Of a stretch of DNA of 57,979 nt, positions 1-10,737 are shown in pieces (within the stretch, counting starts at the first letter, position 1; each line of letters begins with the position of its first letter). Source of the stretch: Lentzea sp. NBRC 105346. GTDB taxonomy: Bacteria; Actinomycetota; Actinomycetes; Mycobacteriales; Pseudonocardiaceae. A model generated the notes under the pieces. The model was not told the origin of the DNA and searched no databases. It saw only the letters and a list, made by a program, of their open reading frames with translations. The translations under genes were made by a program, and so were the position numbers. The stretch lies in contig NZ_BSTQ01000016.1 in the NCBI RefSeq assembly GCF_030269605.1, positions 195,280 through 253,258 of the forward strand, given 5' to 3'.

Positions 1-1828
<1,828 letters not shown>

Positions 1829-2016
1829 TCAGATTCCTCGGGCAAGCGGGTGGGTGACCTTGCAATGGTCGCACGTCCACACCTGCGCCCGGCACGCAAC
1901 GGCCTCCCCGGGACACCGGCCGGCGTCTCAGCGGGCGGAGACGTCTCGATTAGCGGTCGGACGAACGCGGGTGGCTAGCTTTCGCAAGTGGGACCGAAAA
2001 TCGGGAAGGGGTCCTC

Positions 2017-2256
2017 ATGCGAAAGACGTTGTCCGCCCTCATTCTGGTGGCCGCGACGCTTTCTGCCGGTGTCGCACCGGCCGTCGCCGAATCGAACGAC
2101 GTGCACGTGATGTATTGGCAGAAACGTGGCAGCTACAGCGTGAAGAGCAGCTGCGACAAAGCACGCAACAACCTCATCGGTCTCGGTTATCCGCCGAGCT
2201 GGGTGAAGTGCGTGTACGAGAACCCATGGTGGGTCTGCTACCTCTGGGTGAAGTGA
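2017..2256 (+). CDS. Small secreted protein, unknown function
   Basis: 79 residues. A typical Sec signal peptide (positively charged MRK, hydrophobic core, ending VAPAVAES) is followed by a mature chain of about 54 residues with three cysteines and many aromatic residues. Ribosome binding site AAGGGG lies about 7 nt before the ATG. I do not recognise the family. Its 3' end overlaps the convergent regulator gene by 83 bp. An odd cysteine number suggests either a disulfide plus one free cysteine or an intermolecular bond. The role is unknown. Confidence 0.72.
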   Translation: MRKTLSALILVAATLSAGVAPAVAESNDVHVMYWQKRGSYSVKSSCDKARNNLIGLGYPPSWVKCVYENPWWVCYLWVK

Positions 2257-2986
2257 GCACCCGCTCGTCGCGCGCCAGGATCGCCTGCTCCAAGCGCTGG
2301 AGCTCGGTGCCCGGCTCGATGCCCAGCTCGTCGACGATCACCGAGCGCGCCCTGCGGTAGACGGCGAGGGCGTCGGCCGGGCAGCCGAGGCGGTACAGCG
2401 TGATCATCAACTGCCCGCACAGGCGTTCGCGCAACGGGTGCGCGGCGACCAGTTCCTCCAGCGCGTCGATGACGTCCTTGGCGGCGTCACGGGCCAGTTC
2501 GGCGTCGATGTAGTCCTCGTAGGCCCGCAGCCGGGCGGTCTCCAGCGCGACCAGCTCCGGCCAGTGGTAACCCAGCTCGGTCAGGTCCACCAGGGCCGGA
2601 CCGCGCCAGAGGCCGAGCGCCGCGCGGAGGTGCTCGGCCGCCGAGTCGGCCTGTCCGTCCGCCAGCGCCGCCACGCCCTCGGCGGCGTACGCGCGAAAGA
2701 CGGACAGGTCGACCACTCCCGGCCCGGCGCGCAGCGAGTAACCAGGCCGTTGGGTCAGCAGCATCGGCCCGAGCATCCGGCGCAATGACCAGACCATGTT
2801 CTGCATGATGTTGCGCGACGTCCTCGGCGGCCCTTCCGGCCACACGGCCTCGGTGATCCGGCTGGCCGGCACCACCTGGTTCACGTTCAACAGCAATATT
2901 CCGAGCAGTGCCCGCTTTTTCGCGCCACCGAGTTTCTGCACACGGCCGCGCATTGTGCATTCCAACGGGCCGAGCACCCGGAACAT
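2174..2986 (-). CDS. SARP/AfsR-type regulator with BTAD domain
   Basis: 270 residues. The N-terminal ~95 residues have the OmpR-like winged-helix pattern (MFRVLGPLE, then GGAKKRALLGILLLN, then ITEAVWPEGPP). Residues ~100-240 form a bacterial transcriptional activator domain (VFRAYAAEG, LRERLCGQLM, ADALAVYRRARSVI, DELGIEPG). This is the short SARP architecture without an NB-ARC domain. The ATG is chosen because family members begin with the FRVLGPLE strand. The last ~30 residues are Ser/Arg-rich, unlike the domain, and overlap the convergent small secreted gene. SARPs usually activate secondary metabolism, but no biosynthetic cluster is visible here, so the target is unknown. Confidence 0.85.
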   Translation of the reverse strand: MFRVLGPLECTMRGRVQKLGGAKKRALLGILLLNVNQVVPASRITEAVWPEGPPRTSRNIMQNMVWSLRRMLGPMLLTQRPGYSLRAGPGVVDLSVFRAYAAEGVAALADGQADSAAEHLRAALGLWRGPALVDLTELGYHWPELVALETARLRAYEDYIDAELARDAAKDVIDALEELVAAHPLRERLCGQLMITLYRLGCPADALAVYRRARSVIVDELGIEPGTELQRLEQAILARDERVLTSPRGSRPTMGSRTRTSPSSADNRDR

Positions 2987-3082
2987 TATTTCCACGCCAG
3001 GCGACGCTAATGCCCGCCCTCGTTGCCAAAGTCCCGTGTGAGCGCAATCACGTGTTGACCTTCGATCTACTAGGATCCGCGC

Positions 3083-3511
3083 GTGCTTCAGAACGGTGAG
3101 GACCCCCGCCCGGCCAAGGGCGCGGTCCGGGAGATCTACGACGCGGCGGACGCCGTCAAGCTCGAGTACGAACCCGCGATGGACGGCGACGCCGATCCCG
3201 GCGAGGTCGTGTGGGCCTGGGTTCCCTTCGAGGAGGACCCCGCTCGCGGCAAGGACCGGCCGCTGCTGGTCGTCGGCCGCGCCAACGGTGACCTGGTCGC
3301 GCTGATGCTGTCGTCGAAGGAGCCGCGCCACGACTACGTGCAGCTGGGCGCCGGCGCGTGGGACCGCGAGGGCCGCCCGTCCTACCTGCGGCTGGACCGG
3401 GTGTTCGCGCTCGACAGCGATGACGACATCCGGCGCGAGGGCGCGGTGCTCGCGCCGGCCGCGTTCGGCCAGGTCGTCGACGCGCTGCGGGAGCGACACG
3501 GCTGGCGCTGA
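3083..3511 (+). CDS. PemK/MazF-fold protein, lepA neighbour family
   Basis: 142 residues from GTG 3083. The core reads GEVVWAWVPFEEDPARGKDRPLLVVGR, split here as the opening strand PGEVVWAWVPFEE and KDRPLLVVGR, which resembles the PemK/MazF toxin strand and basic loop; SSKEP and a C-terminal helix follow. No antitoxin-like gene lies beside it. It sits close to lepA as its M. tuberculosis counterpart (Rv2405, as I recall) does. Fixed genomic context and lack of an antitoxin suggest a housekeeping or RNA-related role instead of a classical toxin. That is inference. Confidence 0.7.
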   Translation: MLQNGEDPRPAKGAVREIYDAADAVKLEYEPAMDGDADPGEVVWAWVPFEEDPARGKDRPLLVVGRANGDLVALMLSSKEPRHDYVQLGAGAWDREGRPSYLRLDRVFALDSDDDIRREGAVLAPAAFGQVVDALRERHGWR

Positions 3512-3592
3512 CGCCCGCCGACAGTCGGTTGTGACGCACTGAGCGACGCCGCTAGAACTGGCTTGATCGTCAGTTCGATGGGGGAACATCGC

Positions 3593-6232
3593 ATGCGTCT
3601 GCTCACCTTGTCCGTTGCCGCGCTGCTCCTGGCCGGTGTCGCCACACCGGCCGGGGCGGCGCCACCACCCGAACCGCCGACGGGGTGGAGCTATACCGGG
3701 TCACAGCTCGTCTGGACCGCGCCCGGCCCGGTGCCACCCGGCGGCGCCGCGGTCGAGTTCTGGGAGGGCGACCGGCTGCTCGGCCGCCCGCTGCCGTCCG
3801 CGGACCTGCGTTCGTTCACCCTGGACGGAGCCGAGATCAGCGGCGCCGGTGAGCTCCAGGTCCGGGCATCGGGCCGGCGGCTGGACGCCGAGGAACCGGT
3901 GCGGCCGACGAGCGCGCCGCCTCCCATCCCGGCACCGCTGCCCGCCGGCGAGGTGGACCCCGGCAAGCCCGGCCCGTTCCCCACTCGCACCGGCGAGTAC
4001 GAGCTGGACCCGATCCAGGTGCCGGGATACGCGGCGCCGATCGAGATGCGCGCGGTGGTCGTCGCCCCGAAAGCCGCGCCCGGCGAACGGCCGCTCGCGC
4101 TGTTCCTGCACGGCAGGCACTACACCTGTTACGACGGCGACCACCCCACGATCGCGTGGCCGTGCACCGGGAACGAGCGGCCGGTGCCGAGCCACCGCGG
4201 TTACCTCCAGGCGCAGCAACTGCTCGCGTCCCAGGGCTACGTGACCGTGTCCATCTCGGCCAACGGCGTCAACGGACAGGACGCCGCCGATCCCGAGGCC
4301 GGAGCGGCGGCCCGGTCGGCGCTGGTCCGCGAACACCTGGCGAGGTGGGCCGGCTGGGCGGGCGCCGGGCGCCGGTCCGCGCCGGACATCGTGCGCACGG
4401 CACCGGCCGCCGACCTGTCGTCGGTCCTCCTCATCGGACACTCCCGCGGCGGCGAGGGCGTCAACCGCGCCGCCATCGACAGCATCAGCCCACCACCGGG
4501 CGGCGGCGCAGTCCGCTGGAAGATCCGCGGCACGCTGCTGATCGCCCCGACGATCTTCGGCCACAACCCGGCGCCGGACGTGCCGTCCGCGACCATCCTG
4601 CCCGGCTGCGACGGCGACGTGAGCGACCTGCAGGGCCAGCAGTACCTGGACGCGACCCGTGGTGTCAGCCGGGGCACCGCACTGCACAGCGCGCTGTACT
4701 TCGTGGGCGCGAACCACAACTTCTTCAACACCGAGTGGACGCCGGGCCAGGCGGTGGCCCCGGCGTTCGACGACTTCCCGCCCCAGTCCGGCGACGCGGT
4801 GTGCGCACCGGGCAAGCCCACCCGGCTGACCGCGACACAGCAACAGACCGCGGGCGCGACCTACATCGCGGCGGCCGCACGCCTGTTCCTCCGCGGCGAC
4901 CAGCGCGTGTTGCCGTTGCTCGACGGCTCGGGCGTGCGCGCGCCGTCGGCCGGCCCGGCCCGCGTGCTGAGCCACGCCGTTGGCGGGGCGCGGACCGCGT
5001 TCGTCGTCCCGGACGACACGACGACGGCGAGCGGCAGTGCGCGGATGTGCGACCAGGTTCCCGCCAGCGCCACCACCGGCTGTGCGGACGGCGGCAGCTG
5101 GCGCACATCACCGCACTTCAACAGGTTCCACGGCATGGCACCGGAATCGGGCCGGCGCGCCGCGGCACTGAGCTGGTCCGCGGAGGGGGTGCCCGCGGTC
5201 GTCCGTCCCGGCCGGCCGGTGTCGCTCGCCGGGTCGCGCGATCTGGCGCTGCGGTTGATCGTTCCGCCGAACACCACCGGCAACCGCTTCGACGTGGCGA
5301 TCATCGACACGAACGGCCGGCGCGCGCAGCTCGGCACGGTGCCGCTCGACGGTCTGCCCGCCACGGAACGCCTCTCCGCCAGGTGGGCACAGGAGGTTCG
5401 CGTTCCGTTGTCACGGACGGTCGATCTGGGCGCGGTCGCCGCGCTCGAACTCATCCCGCGCACCGCGAGCGGACAGGCCTGGCTCATCGACGCGTACGGG
5501 TGGGACAAGGGACTGCAGGCTCCGCACCCCGCCCGGCTGCCGCGGGTCGACGTGGGCACGTTGACCGTTGAGGAAGGCGACTCCGGTACGCGGACCGTCG
5601 AGGTTCCGGTCTCCGTCACGGGCGACGGCCCCGGCGCGGTGCGCCTGTTCGTCAGTGACGAGAAGGGCGCGTTCACCGAGCACATCGCGACCGTCCAACC
5701 GGGACAGCACACGATCGAAGTCCCGATGCGGGTCACCGGCAACACCCGGTGGGGTCGCGACCGCCGGCTCGGCGTGCTGGTCAAAGCCGTTCAGGGCACG
5801 GTCGTGGGCGGCCACACGGGCGGCCTCACCGTGCACGACGATGATCCGGAACCCACGCTCACGGTCACCCCGATCACCGACCGGGTCACCGAGGGCGGCG
5901 TGCTGAAGTGGCGCGTGACGCTGTCCGCCGCGGCCGACGACGCCGTCTTCCGGATCGCCGCACCGCTCGCGCCCGGTGGTCCCGAGCTGTCGAGCACCGA
6001 CGTCGACGCCCGGTGGTTCCGGCAACGCGCCCACGGGGAGGATCCGCTGCCGTCCCGCCCGCTGTCCGCGACGACGCTGCAGGCGGGCGTGTACATCCCG
6101 CCGGGCGAGCTGAGCGCGGAGGTCACCGTGCCGACGGTCGCGGACGCCGAAACTGAAGCGGCCGAACAGGTCCGGCTGCGGCTGGCCCGCTACGACGCCG
6201 AGCTGACGGGCACGGTGACCGACCCCGCCTGA
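3593..6232 (+). CDS. Secreted alpha/beta-hydrolase with C-terminal Calx-beta-like repeats
   Basis: 879 residues from ATG 3593, preceded by GGGGGA; an in-frame ATG at 3578 is an alternative. Signal peptide MRLLTLSVAALLLAGVATPA is followed by APPPEPP. The hydrolase core has LALFLHGRHYTCY (oxyanion loop region) and the nucleophile elbow GHSRGGEGV with Ser284; ANHNFFNTEW probably carries the histidine. The middle region (about 500-650) is beta-rich. The C-terminal ~230 residues have two repeats beginning VEEGDSGTRTVEV and VTEGGVLKWRVTLS, a Calx-beta-like signature. It probably acts outside the cell as an esterase, lipase or peptidase-like hydrolase; substrate unknown. Convergent with the transglutaminase gene, one base between. 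Confidence 0.82.
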   Translation: MRLLTLSVAALLLAGVATPAGAAPPPEPPTGWSYTGSQLVWTAPGPVPPGGAAVEFWEGDRLLGRPLPSADLRSFTLDGAEISGAGELQVRASGRRLDAEEPVRPTSAPPPIPAPLPAGEVDPGKPGPFPTRTGEYELDPIQVPGYAAPIEMRAVVVAPKAAPGERPLALFLHGRHYTCYDGDHPTIAWPCTGNERPVPSHRGYLQAQQLLASQGYVTVSISANGVNGQDAADPEAGAAARSALVREHLARWAGWAGAGRRSAPDIVRTAPAADLSSVLLIGHSRGGEGVNRAAIDSISPPPGGGAVRWKIRGTLLIAPTIFGHNPAPDVPSATILPGCDGDVSDLQGQQYLDATRGVSRGTALHSALYFVGANHNFFNTEWTPGQAVAPAFDDFPPQSGDAVCAPGKPTRLTATQQQTAGATYIAAAARLFLRGDQRVLPLLDGSGVRAPSAGPARVLSHAVGGARTAFVVPDDTTTASGSARMCDQVPASATTGCADGGSWRTSPHFNRFHGMAPESGRRAAALSWSAEGVPAVVRPGRPVSLAGSRDLALRLIVPPNTTGNRFDVAIIDTNGRRAQLGTVPLDGLPATERLSARWAQEVRVPLSRTVDLGAVAALELIPRTASGQAWLIDAYGWDKGLQAPHPARLPRVDVGTLTVEEGDSGTRTVEVPVSVTGDGPGAVRLFVSDEKGAFTEHIATVQPGQHTIEVPMRVTGNTRWGRDRRLGVLVKAVQGTVVGGHTGGLTVHDDDPEPTLTVTPITDRVTEGGVLKWRVTLSAAADDAVFRIAAPLAPGGPELSSTDVDARWFRQRAHGEDPLPSRPLSATTLQAGVYIPPGELSAEVTVPTVADAETEAAEQVRLRLARYDAELTGTVTDPA

Positions 6233-6233
6233 G

Positions 6234-7076
6234 TCAGGCCAGGCGGGTGATCTCCACGGTCACCTCCAGCGCGGACGCGGCGCCGCCCGAGTAGATCCCC
6301 TTGAGCGGCGCCACGTCGGCGTAGTCACGGCCCAGCGCGACCCATACGTGCCGCGGCCCGACCGGGATCGCGTTGGTCGGGTCGTAGCCCCACCACCCGC
6401 CCGTCCACGCCTCGATCCACGCGTGCGACTCGCCGCGCACGGTCTCCCGCAGCGCGCCGTCCTTCTTGGTGTGCAGGTATCCCGAGACGTACCGCGACGG
6501 AATCCCCATGGCGCGCAACAGCACCAGCGTGAGGTGCGCGAAGTCCTGGCAGACGCCCTTGCGTTCCCGCCACGCGTCGACCGCCGAGCTGTGCACGCCG
6601 GTGCTGCCCGGCTGGTACTTCAGCTGCTCCCACACCCACTGCGACGCGTCCAGCACAGCGTCCGCGGGTGTCTTGCCCTTCTTCAGATCGCGCGCGACGG
6701 ACTGCAGCTCGCGGTTGCGCGGCGTGTAGAGCGTCGGTTCCAGGAACTCGGTGTAGCGATCGACCAGCGCCTCGGCCTTGACGTCCTGCCACGACCCGGT
6801 CGTCACCGGTTCGATCTCCGCACCCGTCTCCACCACGGACGACGCGACGACCTTGAGCTCCTTGTGCGGGGCGTGCAGGTCGAACGACGTGACCTCGGTG
6901 CCCCAGTAGTCGGTGTACCGGTAGGCACGGGTCGCCGGGTTGGTCTCGACGCGCGACACCACGACGTTCTGCCGCCGGTCGCCGCGCGGTGTCAGCCGGG
7001 CCTCGTTGTAGGACTGCACGACCGGCGTCTCGTAGCGATAGCCCGTCGTGTGAACGACCCTGACGCGCCACGACAT
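6234..7076 (-). CDS. Transglutaminase-like cysteine protease family protein
   Basis: 280 residues. The N-terminal ~90 residues form the bacterial transglutaminase-like beta domain (RVVHTTGYRYETPV). The papain-like core follows, with Cys in GVCQDFAHLTLVLLRAMGIP, His in GESHAWIEAW and Asp in WGYDPTNAIP, giving a complete Cys-His-Asp triad. It has no signal peptide, so it is cytoplasmic. Last gene of the ATP-grasp / alpha-E / transglutaminase operon; its ATG shares one base with the stop of the alpha-E gene (TGATG). Families in this triad have been proposed to build and trim peptide conjugates; a protease or isopeptidase role is inference. Confidence 0.9.
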   Translation of the reverse strand: MSWRVRVVHTTGYRYETPVVQSYNEARLTPRGDRRQNVVVSRVETNPATRAYRYTDYWGTEVTSFDLHAPHKELKVVASSVVETGAEIEPVTTGSWQDVKAEALVDRYTEFLEPTLYTPRNRELQSVARDLKKGKTPADAVLDASQWVWEQLKYQPGSTGVHSSAVDAWRERKGVCQDFAHLTLVLLRAMGIPSRYVSGYLHTKKDGALRETVRGESHAWIEAWTGGWWGYDPTNAIPVGPRHVWVALGRDYADVAPLKGIYSGGAASALEVTVEITRLA

Positions 7077-8020
7077 CAGACCACCTCAGCGTTCGTCCAG
7101 GCGACCCACGGCGCCGAGTGGAAGTACTGCTTGGACACCGCGTCGCCCACGTCGCGCACGGTCTTCTGCAACGCGCCCAGCCGGCGTGGCAGGTCCTCCA
7201 GCAGGTCGTGCGGGCGCAGGAACTCCAGGTCGCTGCGGGCCCGGCCGAGCAGGCGCAACGCCTCCGCGCGTGCGCCGACGCGGACCGACGGCTGGTGGTC
7301 GAGCTGCTCCAGGCACGACTCGGCCTGCCGCAGCGCGTGGAAGACCGAACGCGGGAACAGCCGGTCCAGCAACAGGAACTGCACGACGCGGCCCGCGTCC
7401 AGCGCACCCCGGTAGGTGCGCAGGTACGTGTCGTGCGCGCCGGCGGACCGCAGCACCGTCACCCAGCCGGGAGAGGACGCCTTGTCACCGACGCGCGCGA
7501 GCAGCAACCGCACGATCATGTCGACGCGTTCGACAGAACGTCCGAGCACGAGGAAGCGCCAGCCGTCGTCGCGCGACATCGTGGAGTCCGCGAGACCGGC
7601 GAACATCGCCGCACGTTCCTCGACGAACGAGAAGAACGCGTGCGGGCCCATCGTGCGGGCGTAGCGCTGCCGTTCCGCGACGGCGTTCCACATCGCGTTG
7701 AGGCACTCCCACATTTCGGTCGAGACGACCTCACGGGCACCGCGCGTGTTCTCTCGCGCGCTGTTGACCGACGCGACGATTGAGGCGGGATTGTCCTTGG
7801 AGTACGCGACGAGCTCGGTCAGCGACCACACGTCGAACTGCGCGCCCTCTGGCGGTGTGATGCCCAGGACGTTGAGCAGCTGCCGCGACGTGCGGTCAGG
7901 ATCGACCGTCGCGTCCTCGAGCAGCTGGTGGACCGAGACGTCGAGGATGCGCGCGGTGTCGTCCGCGCGTTCGACGTAGCGGCCGATCCAGTAGAGGGAC
8001 TCCGCGTTCCGTGCCAGCAT
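7076..8020 (-). CDS. Alpha-E domain-containing protein
   Basis: 314 residues, all helical in appearance. It opens with MLARNAESLYWIGRYVERAD, the hallmark of the alpha-E (DUF403) family. Later motifs include RENTRGAREVVSTEMWE and FLVLGRSVERVDMIVRLL. The biochemical role is unknown; the family is nearly always next to circularly permuted ATP-grasp and transglutaminase genes, as here. It starts 9 nt after the ATP-grasp stop and its SD GAGGGG overlaps that stop codon, so translation is probably coupled. Confidence 0.93.
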   Translation of the reverse strand: MLARNAESLYWIGRYVERADDTARILDVSVHQLLEDATVDPDRTSRQLLNVLGITPPEGAQFDVWSLTELVAYSKDNPASIVASVNSARENTRGAREVVSTEMWECLNAMWNAVAERQRYARTMGPHAFFSFVEERAAMFAGLADSTMSRDDGWRFLVLGRSVERVDMIVRLLLARVGDKASSPGWVTVLRSAGAHDTYLRTYRGALDAGRVVQFLLLDRLFPRSVFHALRQAESCLEQLDHQPSVRVGARAEALRLLGRARSDLEFLRPHDLLEDLPRRLGALQKTVRDVGDAVSKQYFHSAPWVAWTNAEVV

Positions 8021-8029
8021 GTCGTCCCC

Positions 8030-9673
8030 TCACTGCTGCTGTTGCTGTTGTTGCTGGGACGTCGTGAGCTCCGGGCCCTGTTCGGCCGCGAACGCGTCCA
8101 TGCCCGCGGAGGCGGCCAGGCCGGGTTCGGCGAGCTCACGTTCCACAGTGGACGACTTGGGCGCGAGCACCCAGGTGTCCTTGGAACCGCCACCCTGCGA
8201 GGAGTTCACGACGAGGCTGCCCTCCGGCAGCGCCACACGCGTGAGGCCACCCGGCAGGACGAAGACGAAGTTGCCGTCGTTGACCGCGAACGGCCGCAGG
8301 TCGACGTGCCGGGGCACCAGCTTGTCGCCGACCTTCGTGGGCACCGTGGACAGCTGCACGACCGGCTGCGCGATCCAGCCGCGCGGGTTGTTCTTGATCC
8401 GCTTGCGCAACGCCGTCAGCTCCTTCGCCGACGCGTCCGGCCCGAACACGATGCCGTAACCGCCGGAGCCCTCGACCGGCTTGAGCACCAGCTCGTCGAG
8501 CTTGTCCAGCACGTGCGCGCGCTCCTCGGGCAGCCAGCAGCGGAACGTGTCCACGTTGGGCAGCAACGGTTTCTCGCCCAGGTAGTACTGCAGGATCTCG
8601 GGCAGATAGGTGTAGACGAGCTTGTCGTCCGCGACGCCGTTGCCCACCGCGTTGGCGATGACAACGTTGCCCGCCCTGGCCGCGTTGAGCAGTCCGGCGA
8701 TGCCGAGCACCGAGTCCGGCCGGAAGTGCACCGGGTCCAGGAAGTCGTCGTCGATGCGCCGGTAGATCACGTCGACCTGGCGTTCGCCCTCGGTGGTGCG
8801 CAGATAGACGAGGTTGTCGCGGCAGAACAGGTCGCGTCCCTCGACGAGCTCGACGCCCATCTGCCGCGCGAGCAGCGAGTGCTCGAAGTACGCCGAGTTC
8901 GCGAGACCCGGCGTGAGCACGACGACGTTCGGGTCGGCCGCGTTCGGCGCCGCGGCGTTGCGCAACGCCCGCAGCAGGTGCACCGCGTAGTCACCGACCG
9001 CGCGCACCCGGTGCCGGGCGAACAGGTCCGGGAAGACGCGCGCCATCGTGCGGCGGTTCTCCATCACGTAGGACACCCCGGACGGGCAGCGCAGGTTGTC
9101 CTCCAGCACGCGGAACGTGCCCTGCTCGTCACGCACGAGGTCCACGCCCGCGACGTGGATGCGGACGCCGTTGGGCGGGTTGATCCCGGCCGCCTCGCGG
9201 TGGAAGTGCTCGCATGACGTGATGAGCCGGCGCGGCAGCACCCCGTCGCGGATGATCTGCGCGTCGCCGTAGATGTCCGCGAGGAACATCTCCAGCGCGC
9301 GGACCCGTTGGACGATGCCGCGTTCCAGCTTCGTCCACTCCGACGCGGTGAGCACCCGCGGGATGAGGTCGAGCGGGAACGGCCGTTCCTGCCCGGACAG
9401 CGAGAACGTGATGCCCTGGTCCACGAACGCGCGCCCCAGTGCCTCCGACCGTGCGGTCAGATCGGCCACCTGGGAGGGCGCGATGGACTCGTACAAAGCC
9501 TTGTAAGCCGATCGCACGCCGCCGTTCTCGGCGGTGAACATCTCGTCGTACGCGCCTGCGTGCGGACGCTTCGGATCGAGATACCCGTTGAACAGCTCAC
9601 CGAGGCGAGGCGCCGCGACCGTGCGGCTCCTGCGCAGTTCCGAAGTGCGAACTCGGCGTTCCATGGTCGACAT
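8030..9673 (-). CDS. Circularly permuted type 2 ATP-grasp protein with poly-Gln tail
   Basis: 547 residues from ATG 9673, preceded by GGGGTGA; GTG 9679 and ATG 9664 are alternatives. Family motifs: YDEMFTAENGGVRSAYKALY, RVLTASEWTKLERGIVQRV, DLVRDEQGTFRVLEDNLRCP, and the C-terminal LKPVEGSGGYGIVFGP glycine-rich nucleotide loop. Such enzymes are thought to ligate a carboxylate to an amine using ATP; substrate unknown. First gene of a three-gene operon with alpha-E and transglutaminase. Odd feature: the protein ends in eight consecutive glutamines after LTTS, encoded by mixed CAG/CAA codons directly before TGA. Confidence 0.92.
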   Translation of the reverse strand: MSTMERRVRTSELRRSRTVAAPRLGELFNGYLDPKRPHAGAYDEMFTAENGGVRSAYKALYESIAPSQVADLTARSEALGRAFVDQGITFSLSGQERPFPLDLIPRVLTASEWTKLERGIVQRVRALEMFLADIYGDAQIIRDGVLPRRLITSCEHFHREAAGINPPNGVRIHVAGVDLVRDEQGTFRVLEDNLRCPSGVSYVMENRRTMARVFPDLFARHRVRAVGDYAVHLLRALRNAAAPNAADPNVVVLTPGLANSAYFEHSLLARQMGVELVEGRDLFCRDNLVYLRTTEGERQVDVIYRRIDDDFLDPVHFRPDSVLGIAGLLNAARAGNVVIANAVGNGVADDKLVYTYLPEILQYYLGEKPLLPNVDTFRCWLPEERAHVLDKLDELVLKPVEGSGGYGIVFGPDASAKELTALRKRIKNNPRGWIAQPVVQLSTVPTKVGDKLVPRHVDLRPFAVNDGNFVFVLPGGLTRVALPEGSLVVNSSQGGGSKDTWVLAPKSSTVERELAEPGLAASAGMDAFAAEQGPELTTSQQQQQQQQ

Positions 9674-9776
9674 CTTCACCCCGATGAAGGGTCCAGCGCA
9701 CTACCCCGAGCGGAGAGAACCCGATTTCAGGGCATTCCCCGATGCGAGTGGCCGTGAGTGGTGGTGCCCTGGAGTC

Positions 9777-10373
9777 ATGACGAATGCGCTGATGAAGGTG
9801 TTGGACCAGACGTTCGCCCATCCGTCGGGCCGGCTCGGCGAACTGGGCGGCAAGCTGATGGCGCGGATGAACGCCCCGGTCGAGGAGCAGGTCGTGTCCC
9901 TCGCCAAGCCCGCCGCCAACGAGACCGTCCTCGTCATCGGACCCGGACCGGGCGTCGGCCTGCGCGCCGCGGGCACCAGGGCCGCGCTCGCGATCGGCGT
10001 CGACCCGTCCGAGACGATGCTCACCGAGGCGCGGCACCGCTGCGCCGACCTCATCGCCGACGGCCGCGTCCAGCTCCGCCACGGCACGGCGGCCGCGACG
10101 GGCCAGGACACGGCGTCCGTCGACGTGGTCATCTCGGTCAACAACGTGCGCTTCTGGGAGGACCGCCGCGCCGCGTTCGCGGAGCTCGCCCGCGTGCTGC
10201 GGCCGAACGGCAGGCTCGTCGTGTCGATCACGCGCTGGATGCTGCCGATCACCGACCACGAGCTGGTGCAGGAGGCGCTCGCGGCGGGCTTCTCCGACGT
10301 GAACGTGGCGCTGCAGCGGTTCCCCGGCCCGGCGCCCGCCGTGCTACAGCTCACTGCGCGAGTCAGCCCGTAG
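9777..10373 (+). CDS. Class I SAM-dependent methyltransferase
   Basis: 198 residues from ATG 9777. Rossmann motif I is VLVIGPGPGVGLRAA, the acidic end of strand 2 is AIGVDPSETML, motif IV is VDVVISVNNVRFWED, and a post-motif helix LARVLRPNGRLVVSI follows. This is the Methyltransf_11/UbiE-like layout. The substrate cannot be read from sequence. Longer reading frames upstream are not chosen because they would run through the divergent ATP-grasp promoter region. Its 3' end overlaps the convergent VOC gene by 30 bp. Confidence 0.85.
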   Translation: MTNALMKVLDQTFAHPSGRLGELGGKLMARMNAPVEEQVVSLAKPAANETVLVIGPGPGVGLRAAGTRAALAIGVDPSETMLTEARHRCADLIADGRVQLRHGTAAATGQDTASVDVVISVNNVRFWEDRRAAFAELARVLRPNGRLVVSITRWMLPITDHELVQEALAAGFSDVNVALQRFPGPAPAVLQLTARVSP

Positions 10374-10727
10374 CGGGTGGTCGTCGGGGACCTGGACGAG
10401 CACGATGTGCCGCCCGTCCGGGTCGATGAGCCACGCCTCGCGCAGCCCCCACGACTCGGTCTTGGGTGGCCTGATCAGGTGCTCCTCGAGCTCCTTGGCC
10501 GCCAGGTCGACGTCGCGGACCTGCAGCCACAGCTGCGTGGCCTCGGTCGGGGCTTCCTTGGCCTTGCCCGACACCTCGAGGAAGCCCTGACCGAGGAAGA
10601 ACACCGTGCCGCCGGGGAACTCCCGGTAGATCGCGAGTTTCAGCTCGTCCCGATAGAAGGCGGTGGTCTCCGCCGGATCGGCCGACCTGATCAGTATCCG
10701 GCTGCTCAGTATCTCCATCTTGGGCAT
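10344..10727 (-). CDS. VOC family (glyoxalase/bleomycin-resistance) protein
   Basis: 127 residues from ATG 10727, which has GGGG just upstream; ATG 10739 or 10718 are alternatives. Sequence shows one vicinal-oxygen-chelate module pair: ILIRSADPAETTAFYRDEL, then FFLGQGFLEVSG, WLQVRDVDLAAKELEEH and EAWLIDPDGRHIVLVQVP. Such small VOC proteins may bind a metal and small molecule, or sequester antibiotics; no specific substrate is suggested. If ATG 10739 is used, its start codon and that of the divergent YdeI-like gene share a single CATG. Confidence 0.82.
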   Translation of the reverse strand: MPKMEILSSRILIRSADPAETTAFYRDELKLAIYREFPGGTVFFLGQGFLEVSGKAKEAPTEATQLWLQVRDVDLAAKELEEHLIRPPKTESWGLREAWLIDPDGRHIVLVQVPDDHPLRADSRSEL

Positions 10728-10737
10728 GATGCCCCGC

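Noticed and set aside
3083..3511. Classical MazEF toxin-antitoxin pair
   Set aside because: No antitoxin-like gene adjoins the MazF-fold protein, and its fixed position near lepA argues for a chromosomal housekeeping family.
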